Assembly (NCBI GenBank): GCA_027023265.1
Contig: JALVVV010000054.1
Location: 1 to 64,000 of the forward strand
Reading direction: 5' to 3'
Source of the DNA: DHVE2 group archaeon
GTDB lineage: Archaea > Thermoplasmatota > Thermoplasmata > Thermoplasmatales > Aciduliprofundaceae
Length of the DNA: 64,000 nucleotides
Each line of letters opens with the position of its first letter. Within the stretch, counting starts at the first letter, position 1. Below the pieces are notes generated by a model. That model saw only the letters and a program-made list of their open reading frames with translations. It had not been told where the DNA came from and did no database searches. A program made the position numbers and the translations under genes. Of this stretch, positions 39,198 to 48,412 are shown in pieces.

Positions 39198-39944
39198 GTG
39201 ATGCTTGAAATTTCAAATCTTACCGTGAAATACGGAGACTTTATTGCAGTTAATGGAATAAGTTTTGAGGTTAAAGATGGAGAAATTTTCGGGCTTCTTG
39301 GCCCAAACGGTGCTGGCAAAAGCTCCACCTTAAAATCAATAATGAGATTGGTAGAGGTTCAGGGAAAAATCAAGCTTTTTGGCAGGAGTATTGGAGTTAA
39401 AGAAATGAACGACATCGGGTATGTGCCGGAGGAATTTATGCTCATAGATTCACTAACGCCCATGGAGTTCTTTGAATTTATTGCTTCAGTTCGCAGGATT
39501 AAAAGAGACAATCTGGAGAGGCTTAACAGGCTCATTTACGGTTTTGGCATAGAAAACCATGTGAATAAGCCCATTGCAACTCTTTCCATGGGTACCAAGC
39601 AAAAGGTCCAGATTATTGCAGCGCTCATGCACAATCCTCCTTTTTTGATTATGGACGAGCCTCTCAACGGTCTCGATGCGAAATCCACCAGAATTCTCAA
39701 AGAGCTTCTCAGGTTAAACGTTGAGAAAAATGGGGCGGTTCTTTTTTCCACTCATATAATGGAAATCGCTGAGGAACTCTGTGATAGAATTGCAGTGATT
39801 AATCGGGGAAAAATAGTTGCAGTGGGAACGATAGATGACCTAAGGGCAAAAGCCAAAACGGAGGGTACTCTTGAGGACATATTCCTGAAGCTAACTGGAG
39901 AGGAAGAGAGCGTTAGAGGGGTCGTAAATGCGCTTTCCAGGTGA
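39198..39944 (+). CDS. ABC transporter ATP-binding protein
   Basis: GLLGPNGAGKSSTLKSI (Walker A), LSMGTKQKVQII (signature), LIMDEPLNGLDAKS (Walker B). Confidence 0.94.
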   Translation: MMLEISNLTVKYGDFIAVNGISFEVKDGEIFGLLGPNGAGKSSTLKSIMRLVEVQGKIKLFGRSIGVKEMNDIGYVPEEFMLIDSLTPMEFFEFIASVRRIKRDNLERLNRLIYGFGIENHVNKPIATLSMGTKQKVQIIAALMHNPPFLIMDEPLNGLDAKSTRILKELLRLNVEKNGAVLFSTHIMEIAEELCDRIAVINRGKIVAVGTIDDLRAKAKTEGTLEDIFLKLTGEEESVRGVVNALSR

Positions 39945-41409
39945 ATTGTGGAAGCTTTCGGGCATATTCTACCAGGAGCTGTCTTTCAAATCTCTGCTTG
40001 ACATGAGGAGACCAAATGCCAGCGAGCTTACGGTAAGAAGAATACTCTCAAAATCAAAGATTTCAATGACAATGAATAAGATATTTCTATCTCTGGTGTT
40101 TTTATTATCGGGAATATACGCAGTTTCCGAGAACACGATTATATCATATAGCACCTATTTTTTAATGCTCACCTTCATGTTTTCACTCTTTTTTCTCCAA
40201 TCTGTAACTTATTTTTTTCAGATTAATTTTGATTTTCTAAAAACTCTGCCAATGACCAGGAAAAACCGTGAGAGAGTGATATTTTTAACGTTTATACGAA
40301 TTTTTGATATACCTCTGGTAACTAATATCATAGCAGTGCCACTGGTGGTACTTTTGGGTCCGGGGGCTTTTGCGGCTATGGCATCTGCTTTAGGAGTGCT
40401 CACCGCGGAGGCTTTTTCCATTTCAATAGTCACATATTTCTCCAGGTTGTTTTATCAAAAGCTTGCCTCTCCCACAAGGGGATGGAAATCAGCTATGCGT
40501 TTTGTTTTTATAGTCATATGGGGAACGGCCTTTTTCATGCTCTACGCGATAATGATGTGGATGCCCATAATCTTGCACATGCTTAGAAAATACGATTATT
40601 TTATGCACGAATATAAATTTGTACTCACAATGCTCTTCCCATTTAATATTTCTTATTTAATGCTCTCACCAGACATATTTTCACTTATATCATCTCTTTT
40701 TTTCCTTTTCTTAGGATACCTTTCAATTCGCTGGGTAATGCGTGTGATCGGCAAGAGAGTTATCATAATTTATGGGTCTGAAAAAGATATGGTAATTAAG
40801 GTTAGAAAACCTGTTACTGCAATGGTATTGAAAGATTTTAGACTCACAACGAGAAATCCCGGACTTGCCATGTTGCTCCTGTTGCCGGTATTTGAAGCGG
40901 TTTTGCTGGAAAGCATGAACGTTACAGGATTAGGATTGATGGGAGTTTTGGTAACATTCACCATAATCTACCTTTATTCAATTTACGGATACGAAAATAG
41001 GAAATTGTTGAGAGTTTTGCCAGTCTCTAAATTTGAGACATATTTCGAGAAGTCCATTTTGGCTTTCTTCGTGTACATTATAACATTGATAATTTGCATT
41101 GTCTATTCTTTTATAAGAGGCTCACCGCTGAACTATTTGCATTATGCACTGCTCACTATGGGGGTATTTGCCTCATGTATGGTCGTGATGTACATGGGGG
41201 ATACCTTGGGATTAAGGCCAAGTGCAGGTATGAGCGCTCTTGGATTTTTAGTGCTCATAATAGTAGCAAATACCATTTCTTTAATTCCCATAGCACTAAC
41301 CATATTGTTGCCTGGTTCTTCTGGCGTTTTTATTTCCGCAGGAGTGGCAACAATTATCTTAGCAATCACGTGGTATCTTGTAAAGAAGCTAAGTGATAGA
41401 AAATTATGA
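39928..41409 (+). CDS. ABC-2 type transporter permease
   Basis: Long multi-TM ORF overlapping the upstream ATPase gene by 17 nt. Confidence 0.8.
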   Translation: MRFPGELWKLSGIFYQELSFKSLLDMRRPNASELTVRRILSKSKISMTMNKIFLSLVFLLSGIYAVSENTIISYSTYFLMLTFMFSLFFLQSVTYFFQINFDFLKTLPMTRKNRERVIFLTFIRIFDIPLVTNIIAVPLVVLLGPGAFAAMASALGVLTAEAFSISIVTYFSRLFYQKLASPTRGWKSAMRFVFIVIWGTAFFMLYAIMMWMPIILHMLRKYDYFMHEYKFVLTMLFPFNISYLMLSPDIFSLISSLFFLFLGYLSIRWVMRVIGKRVIIIYGSEKDMVIKVRKPVTAMVLKDFRLTTRNPGLAMLLLLPVFEAVLLESMNVTGLGLMGVLVTFTIIYLYSIYGYENRKLLRVLPVSKFETYFEKSILAFFVYIITLIICIVYSFIRGSPLNYLHYALLTMGVFASCMVVMYMGDTLGLRPSAGMSALGFLVLIIVANTISLIPIALTILLPGSSGVFISAGVATIILAITWYLVKKLSDRKL

Positions 41410-41441
41410 TATGTTTAAATATGTACTGTAAATAAGCCCTT

Positions 41442-42206
41442 ATGCTCACTTTCGTAGGCTTGGGTCTTTACGATGCGAACGACATAACAATCAGGGGAAA
41501 AAAGGCAATTGAAGAGGCGGATGTGGTTTTTGCCGAGTTTTACACTTCTAAATTGATAGGCATGAGCGTAGATGAGTTAGAAAGAGCTATTAGGAGAGAG
41601 ATAAAAGTGCTGTCCCGGGAGGAAGTGGAAGACGGAAAGCGCATAATTGAAGAAGCAGCTGGCAAAAAAGTCGTGCTGTTGGTTGCGGGAGACCCGATGA
41701 TAGCCACAACTCATGTCTCTCTTAGAATCATGGCGGAAGAAAGGGGAATAAAAACAAAAATAGTGCACAACGCATCAATAATTAGTGCTGCACCCGGTCT
41801 TCTTGGCCTTCAAAACTACAAATTTGGAAGAACGGTATCACTTCCTTTTCCACAGGAGAATTATTTTCCCACCAGTGCTTACGATTTCATATACGAGAAT
41901 TATTCAAGGGGATTGCACACCTTAATTCTCTTAGATATTAACCCAAGACCAATGACTGCAAACGAGGCAATGCAAATCCTGCTGGATATGGAAGAGAAAA
42001 AAGGAAAGGGGCTGTTCAAAGAAGATACGTTAATGGCGGTTATTGCAAGAGCAGGAGCTCCTGATTGCATAGTGAAAGCTGGGTATGTTGAAGATTTATT
42101 GAGCTACGATTTTGGCCCACCCTTGCACTCCCTCGTTCTTCCGGGGAAATTGCATTTTGCAGAAGAGGAAGCGTTGGAAAAGTTAGCCGGCGCACCGAAG
42201 ATATAA
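41442..42206 (+). CDS. dphB: Diphthine synthase
   Basis: MLTFVGLGLYDANDITIRGKKAIEEADVVFAEFYTSKL, VAGDPMIATTHVSLRIMAEERGI. Confidence 0.95.
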   Translation: MLTFVGLGLYDANDITIRGKKAIEEADVVFAEFYTSKLIGMSVDELERAIRREIKVLSREEVEDGKRIIEEAAGKKVVLLVAGDPMIATTHVSLRIMAEERGIKTKIVHNASIISAAPGLLGLQNYKFGRTVSLPFPQENYFPTSAYDFIYENYSRGLHTLILLDINPRPMTANEAMQILLDMEEKKGKGLFKEDTLMAVIARAGAPDCIVKAGYVEDLLSYDFGPPLHSLVLPGKLHFAEEEALEKLAGAPKI

Positions 42207-42208
42207 CT

Positions 42209-42481
42209 CTATTTTTTGCACACTTCCCCGGCAACTTTTTTTCCTAGCTCGGTAAAGCGGTAAATTATGTAATTTTCCCTTCTCTCTCCTTCAATTAGGC
42301 CCGCATTTTTCAATATGGAAAGATGGTAAGAGAGCTTTGAATACGCGATGTTCACCACGCTCCTTATGAGGCAAACGCATGATTCTTGAACTCGCAGAAG
42401 GCATATAATTTTCAATCGCAGGAGGTCAGAAAGGGCCTTGAACATCTTCGCGCTTTTTCCGAGTTCTCGTCGAGATGGCAC
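42209..42481 (-). CDS. ArsR-family transcriptional regulator
   Basis: MFKALSDLLRLKIICLLRVQESCVCLIRSV...KLSYHLSILKNAGLIEGERRENYIIYRFT; CVC in the metal-sensing helix position. Confidence 0.88.
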   Translation of the reverse strand: MPSRRELGKSAKMFKALSDLLRLKIICLLRVQESCVCLIRSVVNIAYSKLSYHLSILKNAGLIEGERRENYIIYRFTELGKKVAGEVCKK

Positions 42482-42593
42482 ATTTTTCAGTATTTCTTTT
42501 AGCCCCCCTTATTTTCGATTTCCTACGCGATGTCGTCAGGCACGTTCTCGGGCATCTTTTTGACCATCGTAATTAAGTAATGGAATTTTCATA

Positions 42594-42631
42594 TTGAAAA
42601 GTTATTTCAAAAAAAATTGAAATATTTGAAA
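42594..42631. promoter_or_regulatory. Candidate ArsR operator in the divergent intergenic region
   Basis: TTGAAA (42594-42599), TTTCAA (42605-42610), TTGAAA (42617-42622), TTGAAA (42626-42631); the middle pair forms an inverted repeat TTTCAA-N6-TTGAAA. Confidence 0.4.
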
Positions 42632-42645
42632 CGCATGTAGGCATA

Positions 42646-43056
42646 GTGATAAAAATGGGTGATAAGAAATTTGATTACTGGTTCGGGGTGCCGAGAAAAG
42701 AGATCAAATGGTACCCAAAAATAGACCCAGCGGCATGCATTGGCTGCGGTCTTTGCGCTGTTATATGTGGTCGCGGCGTTTACTCCTATGACCTCGTTTC
42801 AAAAAAGCCGATAGTTGCAAAACCCTTCAATTGTTTGGTTGGATGCCAAACATGCGCCAATCTTTGCCCCGTAGGAGCGATTGAATTTCCATCGCCGGAG
42901 GTGGCCAGAGAAGCGGCGAGAAAAAATAAAATATTCACAAAGGTGAAAAAGATGTTAGAAGAGAAGTTCGCGCAGCAGATGTTGGAAACTGCGAAGCAAT
43001 ATCAGGCGCAGATGGCAAAACATGAAAAAGAGATTAAAGAAATAGAAAAAAGATAA
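42646..43056 (+). CDS. 4Fe-4S ferredoxin-domain protein
   Basis: CIGCGLCAVICGRGVYSYD and CLVGCQTCANLCPVGAIEFP. Confidence 0.88.
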   Translation: MIKMGDKKFDYWFGVPRKEIKWYPKIDPAACIGCGLCAVICGRGVYSYDLVSKKPIVAKPFNCLVGCQTCANLCPVGAIEFPSPEVAREAARKNKIFTKVKKMLEEKFAQQMLETAKQYQAQMAKHEKEIKEIEKR

Positions 43057-43092
43057 TTTCAAACTTTTTAATCTTCTCTTTTATTTCCCTTT

Positions 43093-43977
43093 ATGCATCA
43101 TCATGCCCACACACAACTCAAGGGAAAGCTCCTTCTATCCATATTTTTGAATCTCACAATAACAATCGTTGAGATTTTCGGCGGGATAATTTCGGGGAGC
43201 ATTGCGTTATTAAGCGATTCTGTGCACAATTTGGGCGATTCAGCAGGGCTCATTGCAAGCTACGAAGCTATAAAAATTGGAGAGAAGGAGAAAAATAAAA
43301 AATACACATTCGGGTACAAAAAGGCCGAGATTTTGGTTGCTTTAGGTAACTCGGTGTTTCTCCTTACAGTGTCCATATTCTTAATTTACGAAGCGTACGA
43401 AAGATTCATTCATCCGAATCCCATTCATGGAGTAATTATGCTCATCGTGGCCATAGTCGGCCTGATTGGAAATCTTCTCTCCGTTCTTTTCTTACATTCG
43501 CACGCGAAGGATAGTATGAATGTAAAATCCGCTTATCTTCACCTTATGAGCGACACTCTCTCTTCTGTTGGGGTTGTTGCAGGCGCACTGCTTGTAATAT
43601 TTTTTGATATTCTGTGGATTGACCCCCTTATTTCCATATTGATTGCTATTTACATAATCTACGAGGTAATCGGCATAATAAAGGAGAGCGTTGAAATACT
43701 GATGGAATCTGCGCCAAATTTAGATTTTGATAGAATCAAAGAAGAAATAGAAAAAATAGACGGTATAAAGAACGCTCACCATTTCCATGCGTGGAGAATT
43801 GGAGAAAGCGATGTACTTTTTGAGTGCCACATAGAAGTTGAAGACATGCCTGTGAGCGAGGCTCAGGTGCTCATCGATGAAATAAATGAAAAATTGAAAA
43901 AGTACGGAATCACGCATACCACGATTCAGTTAGAGACGGATCGCTGCAAAGGGAAAAATGTCATATGTAAGGGCTAA
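43093..43977 (+). CDS. Cation diffusion facilitator (CDF) efflux transporter
   Basis: MHHHAHTQLKGKL, GSIALLSDSVHNLGDSAGL, YTFGYKKAEILVALGNS, LMSDTLSSVGVV. Confidence 0.93.
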   Translation: MHHHAHTQLKGKLLLSIFLNLTITIVEIFGGIISGSIALLSDSVHNLGDSAGLIASYEAIKIGEKEKNKKYTFGYKKAEILVALGNSVFLLTVSIFLIYEAYERFIHPNPIHGVIMLIVAIVGLIGNLLSVLFLHSHAKDSMNVKSAYLHLMSDTLSSVGVVAGALLVIFFDILWIDPLISILIAIYIIYEVIGIIKESVEILMESAPNLDFDRIKEEIEKIDGIKNAHHFHAWRIGESDVLFECHIEVEDMPVSEAQVLIDEINEKLKKYGITHTTIQLETDRCKGKNVICKG

Positions 43978-44366
43978 TGCTCCTTGCATTCTCCCTTTTT
44001 CTTTTTCTCTCTTTCAATTTTCTCTTTCCAGTACGGGTCCACCTCAAGCATGTTGTGGATGAACGCATCTATCACATCCCTTATTCTTCCTCCAGCACCG
44101 GTGACCACATCTATGCCCAGTTGCTGGAAGAAATCCACCGCGCGGTGGCCCATGCCGTAAGCGATCACGACTTCGCCGCCATGCTCCTTCACGAAGTTCG
44201 GCAGGTCTCCGGGGCCATGCTCCTCAAAGGGCACGGGGAAAACTTCCACATTTTTTATCTCACCATCTTCAATATCCACGAAGGTGTAATACGGGGAGCG
44301 ACCGAAATGGCCGCTTACCTCGCTATCCAACCCGCCATCGTTTATGCTCGGTATTGCTACTCTCAT
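43974..44366 (-). CDS. NifX/NifB-like dinitrogenase iron-molybdenum cofactor biosynthesis-family protein
   Basis: MRVAIPSINDGGLDSEVSGHFGRSPYYTFVDIEDGEI...GEVVIAYGMGHRAVDFFQQLGIDVVTGAGG. Confidence 0.88.
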   Translation of the reverse strand: MRVAIPSINDGGLDSEVSGHFGRSPYYTFVDIEDGEIKNVEVFPVPFEEHGPGDLPNFVKEHGGEVVIAYGMGHRAVDFFQQLGIDVVTGAGGRIRDVIDAFIHNMLEVDPYWKEKIEREKKKKGECKEH

Positions 44367-44375
44367 TTTATCACC

Positions 44376-44714
44376 TCATTCTTCGGTTATTTTTCCAGAT
44401 ATTAGTTCTGCACATATCTTCTTTACTCTCAACTTCCATAGTTTCTCCGGCGCTCCTCCTCCTTCCTCTCGGTATCCAGCCATCTCAATTATGCCCGCAT
44501 CCGAAAGAGAGGAAAGATGGTAGTACAGCGTGGATCTTGGCATTTCTAATCCTTCTTCTTTCATTTTTTCGTAAATCTCATTAGTGCCCTTAGTGTCATC
44601 TCCAATGGCCTTTATTATGCTCCACCGCGGCTCGCTGTAAACGAATTTAATGCGCATTATCATGTTGTGAATCTGCTCTTTTTTCTTTATCATTCCTCTG
44701 GGCATTGAGACCAC
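44376..44714 (-). CDS. ArsR-like winged-helix transcriptional regulator
   Basis: IIKAIGDDTKGTNEIYEKMKEEGLEMPRSTLYYHLSSLSDAGIIEMAGY. Confidence 0.8.
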   Translation of the reverse strand: MVSMPRGMIKKKEQIHNMIMRIKFVYSEPRWSIIKAIGDDTKGTNEIYEKMKEEGLEMPRSTLYYHLSSLSDAGIIEMAGYREEGGGAPEKLWKLRVKKICAELISGKITEE

Positions 44715-44809
44715 TTTTCACAACGTCCATGGGGCTATTATTTATAAAATTATTGCTTTTGATGCGTTTTATTTAAACAATAACCAAATTATTAGTGAAA
44801 AATGCAATA

Positions 44810-44841
44810 ATTACAATAACAATTAAATATTTGATTGTAAT
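44810..44841. promoter_or_regulatory. Candidate operator: inverted repeat ATTACAAT-N16-ATTGTAAT
   Basis: Perfect 8-bp inverted repeat (44810-44817 / 44834-44841) between the divergent HTH gene and the ABC operon. Confidence 0.45.
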
Positions 44842-44870
44842 AATCCTCTAAAAATTCAAGAGGCAATCAA

Positions 44871-45791
44871 ATGAGCGTTGAAATAATCAAAGCGGAGCAT
44901 CTGAAGAAATATTACGGAAATTTTCTGGCGGTGAATGATATTTCATTCTCCGTACATAAAGGAGAGATATTCGGATTTTTGGGGCCGAATGGGGCGGGAA
45001 AAACAACAACGATAAGGATGCTCACGGGAATTTTGAACCCGAGCTCCGGAAGAATTGAAGTGTTCGGCATGGATATGAAGAAGCATAAAATTGATATTCG
45101 CGAGAGAACGGACATTGTGCCCGAGATGGCCAATCCGTACATTGATTTGAGCGCTATGCGCAACCTGAGGTTGATGGGGCGCCTCTACGGGATGAAAGGG
45201 AGAGAAATTGAAAAGAGAAGCATAGAGCTTCTGAAGTTATTCAATCTCTACGAGAAAAAGGATACGAAAGTTAGAGGATTTTCAAAGGGAATGAAGCAGC
45301 GGCTGAGCTTGGCGATGGCCATGCTTCCGGACCCAGAATTACTGTTCCTGGACGAGCCCACCTCCGGCTTGGATGTCATGTCCGCGAGATTGATAAAGAG
45401 AATAATAAGGGAAGAGCAGAAGAAGGGAAAAACGATATTTATGAACACTCACAACATGCAGGATGCAAATGAGCTGTGCAATCGCGTGGCAATAATAAAT
45501 CACGGAAAACTAATTGCGATAGACACTCCCGAGAAAATCAAAGAGATAGGGGCAAAGAGCAATGTGATTGAGTTCTCACTATCTCCTTTCAAATTTGAAG
45601 GGGGAATCGTGGAGGGCAGAGTGGAAATACTCGGCGACAAGGTGAAAGTGTATACCGGGGAAGTGGATGAAACGATAAAGAAGATAGTGAATTACGCGGA
45701 GAGGGAGAATTTGAAAATTATATCTCTTAATGTGGAGAAGCCATCGTTGGAAGATGTGTTCATGGCTTTGGTGGGTGAGAAAAATGAGTAA
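44871..45791 (+). CDS. ABC transporter ATP-binding protein
   Basis: GFLGPNGAGKTTTIRMLTG, GFSKGMKQRLSLAMAML, LLFLDEPTSGLDV. Confidence 0.94.
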   Translation: MSVEIIKAEHLKKYYGNFLAVNDISFSVHKGEIFGFLGPNGAGKTTTIRMLTGILNPSSGRIEVFGMDMKKHKIDIRERTDIVPEMANPYIDLSAMRNLRLMGRLYGMKGREIEKRSIELLKLFNLYEKKDTKVRGFSKGMKQRLSLAMAMLPDPELLFLDEPTSGLDVMSARLIKRIIREEQKKGKTIFMNTHNMQDANELCNRVAIINHGKLIAIDTPEKIKEIGAKSNVIEFSLSPFKFEGGIVEGRVEILGDKVKVYTGEVDETIKKIVNYAERENLKIISLNVEKPSLEDVFMALVGEKNE

Positions 45792-46530
45792 GCTCTCGCA
45801 GTTCTCCCGCTCGCTGGCAATCGTTAAGAAGGACATGCTCATCTTTTATCTTAAGGGCCCAGTGGTCATCATGGGCCTTCTGTTTCCCTTCTTCTTATTT
45901 GGTGCATTTTTAATCGGGAGAGATTTGAGCCATGAATACCTGTTTGTAGCGCTCATAGCCATGACGGCATTTTTCACCTCCACAGCAGTTGGACCAACTA
46001 TAATCCCGTGGGAAGCGAGAAGCAAGACATTCGAAAGATTGATATCATCGCCAGTTTCCATCACGACCGTTTTATTCGGGGATATGCAAGCATCGTTTTA
46101 TTTTGGGATAATCATAACTTCATTTATCTCTCTCACTGCGATTTTTCTGGGAATTGGAGTGAATCTCCTTATCTTTATACCTGTAGTGTTATTATCTATA
46201 CTCACATTCTCCGCAATGACCATTTTGATGTCCTCTTATCCCCCGACGGACGTGCCTGCAGATGTGATGATGCTCTCATCGCTGGTCAAATTCACCCTTC
46301 TGTTTATCAGTGGTATATTCGTGCCTCTGGAAAAACTGCCGTGGTACGCCCGCGCCGTGTCCGCGATATCGCCGCTTACATACATGGTGGATGCCCTACG
46401 CTACTCCGTCTCAATGCGCGGTTACTTTCCCCTGTGGCTCGACCTCATTGCATTGCTCCTCTTCTCGCTGATTTTCTTCTTCTCCGGCGTGTTCATTCAC
46501 AAAAGAGTGCTGGAGAAGAGGTTTACATAG
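45784..46530 (+). CDS. ABC-2 type transporter permease
   Basis: Multi-TM; starts MSKLSQFSRSLAIVKKDM at 45784, overlapping the ATPase stop; PLEKLPWYARAVSAISPLTYMVDALRY is typical of ABC-2 permeases. Confidence 0.9.
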   Translation: MSKLSQFSRSLAIVKKDMLIFYLKGPVVIMGLLFPFFLFGAFLIGRDLSHEYLFVALIAMTAFFTSTAVGPTIIPWEARSKTFERLISSPVSITTVLFGDMQASFYFGIIITSFISLTAIFLGIGVNLLIFIPVVLLSILTFSAMTILMSSYPPTDVPADVMMLSSLVKFTLLFISGIFVPLEKLPWYARAVSAISPLTYMVDALRYSVSMRGYFPLWLDLIALLLFSLIFFFSGVFIHKRVLEKRFT

Positions 46531-46531
46531 C

Positions 46532-46936
46532 TTATAAAATTTCCACATTCCCCGATATTTTTTCCTTCCCTATGGTGTTGAACACCGTGCCGTACTTTTC
46601 CGCGAGAGCTTTCACTTTTTCTATTTTTTCTTTCGGCTCGGAGGTTTTAATTTGAACAACATAATCTATTTCCTGCAGCTGTGGTTCTCTGAGATTTCTC
46701 CACCCACTCACTATAATTTGCAGCTCCTGCACTTGAAGGCGCATTTTCTTTATCAATCTTCCCCAGTTTATCATTAGACATCCGCTCAGCGCAGATAGGA
46801 GCATCTCCGCCGGCAGAGGGCCTTCATCACCTCCATCTGTGTTGGAATCGGTGCGGAGAGAAAAATGCCTAACTTTGATATGGGAGCCAACGTTTCCGTC
46901 CCACTTCGCTTTAATTTCGTACTCTAATTTTTCCAT
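46532..46936 (-). CDS. OsmC-family protein (second copy)
   Basis: GPLPAEMLLSALSGCLMINWGRLIKKMRLQVQELQIIVSGWR. Confidence 0.8.
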   Translation of the reverse strand: MEKLEYEIKAKWDGNVGSHIKVRHFSLRTDSNTDGGDEGPLPAEMLLSALSGCLMINWGRLIKKMRLQVQELQIIVSGWRNLREPQLQEIDYVVQIKTSEPKEKIEKVKALAEKYGTVFNTIGKEKISGNVEIL

Positions 46937-46993
46937 ATGACATCAAAAAAAGAGAGAGGTATTTATTTTTTCACTTTCAGACCTTTACCATGT

Positions 46994-48406
46994 TTATATA
47001 TTGCTAACCTCTTTAAATCTCTCTTGGTCAGATTGCATGGTCTGTCTTGCCACCTTAATTGCATTGGGAATTGCTCTTCTGAATATGAAGCCGCCCTGCA
47101 TTATAATGTCTTTTAGCAGGTATATAGGTCTCACGTAGAATGATACGTAGGCCCACTGGAGCATTTTAGTTATCTGCTCAGTCGTGAAGTTTTTCAATTT
47201 CATAACTGGATCGAGGGTGGTGTACTTTCTCCAGTCAAATGTCATTATCAGGTTTCTGCTCATTGCGTAATCCCATAGACGGGTACCCGGATACGGAGTC
47301 GCCACTGTAAACTGGGCATAATCCACGCCCACCTTCTTGGAAAATTTTATTGTCTTCTTTACATCCTCCTTTGTTTCTTCCGGGAATCCTATTATGAAGG
47401 CGCCCAAAGCGTGAAGTTTTCTGACCTTTGCTTTCTTAACTGCAGCCATGGATTGTTCTGGAGTTATTCTTTTGCCTATGAAATCCAGTGTTTTCTGAGA
47501 GCCTGATTCTATTCCAAAATACACTGTGTGACATCCGCCGTATTTTAGCGCGTCTGCCACTTCGTTTGTAAATATATCCACGCGGGAAGATGCTGTCCAG
47601 GATATATCCAAGCCTTCGTCTTTAATTCTTTTGGATATTCTTATAGCTCTTGGCCTGTTCAATGTGAATGTATCATCCAGAAACTCTATTTCCTTACGCC
47701 CGTACTCCTCACGGAGTATTTTCAATTCTTCCAAGACTCTTGAATCGCTATGACCTCTCCACCGCTTTCCAAACTGCAGGGAGGAGGAGCAAAAAGCGCA
47801 TTCAAAGGGACAGCCACGGGACGTCATTATAGTTCCAAATTTGATTCCATCTGCCTGGTATTTATCCATGGGTAGCAGGTCGTATGATGGTATGGGTATG
47901 GTATCAACGTCTTTAATCAAAGGCCGGGCAAGGTTATTTTTAACTTTATCTCCAAGGTTAACGCTCAATCCCAGTATATCTTTTGTATCTTTATCCTTAG
48001 CAAGGTTATCTACAAGCTCTTTAAATGTTAGCTCCCCCTCTCCACGAACCACGTAATCTATGCTGGGGCATTCTTTTATTGTTTTCTCCGGGGTAAATGT
48101 AACGTGGGGGCCACCTATGACCACTTTTATGTTTTCGTTGTGCTTTTTTGCCATTCTTGCGACTGCATAAGCATCAGGAATCATGGATGTCGTGGAAGTT
48201 ATGCCAACTATATCCGGGTCGTATCCCTTTATTATTTTATAGACATCTTCATAGCTCAAATCTTCGGCTATTGAATCAACTATCTTCACCTCGTGTTCAT
48301 CGCGAACCATTGACGCTAAATATGCCAGACCCAGCGGTGGGCCGGTGGTACCCACTATGGCTTTAATTGCACTAATTGTGGGTGGAGAAATAAGGAGAAT
48401 TTTCAT
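46994..48406 (-). CDS. B12-binding-domain radical SAM protein
   Basis: MKILLISPPT...GPPLGLAYLASMVRD (B12-binding N-domain), SRGCPFECAFCSSS (CX3CX2C), FGIESGSQKTLDFIGK. Confidence 0.9.
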   Translation of the reverse strand: MKILLISPPTISAIKAIVGTTGPPLGLAYLASMVRDEHEVKIVDSIAEDLSYEDVYKIIKGYDPDIVGITSTTSMIPDAYAVARMAKKHNENIKVVIGGPHVTFTPEKTIKECPSIDYVVRGEGELTFKELVDNLAKDKDTKDILGLSVNLGDKVKNNLARPLIKDVDTIPIPSYDLLPMDKYQADGIKFGTIMTSRGCPFECAFCSSSLQFGKRWRGHSDSRVLEELKILREEYGRKEIEFLDDTFTLNRPRAIRISKRIKDEGLDISWTASSRVDIFTNEVADALKYGGCHTVYFGIESGSQKTLDFIGKRITPEQSMAAVKKAKVRKLHALGAFIIGFPEETKEDVKKTIKFSKKVGVDYAQFTVATPYPGTRLWDYAMSRNLIMTFDWRKYTTLDPVMKLKNFTTEQITKMLQWAYVSFYVRPIYLLKDIIMQGGFIFRRAIPNAIKVARQTMQSDQERFKEVSNI

Positions 48407-48412
48407 AAGGCA

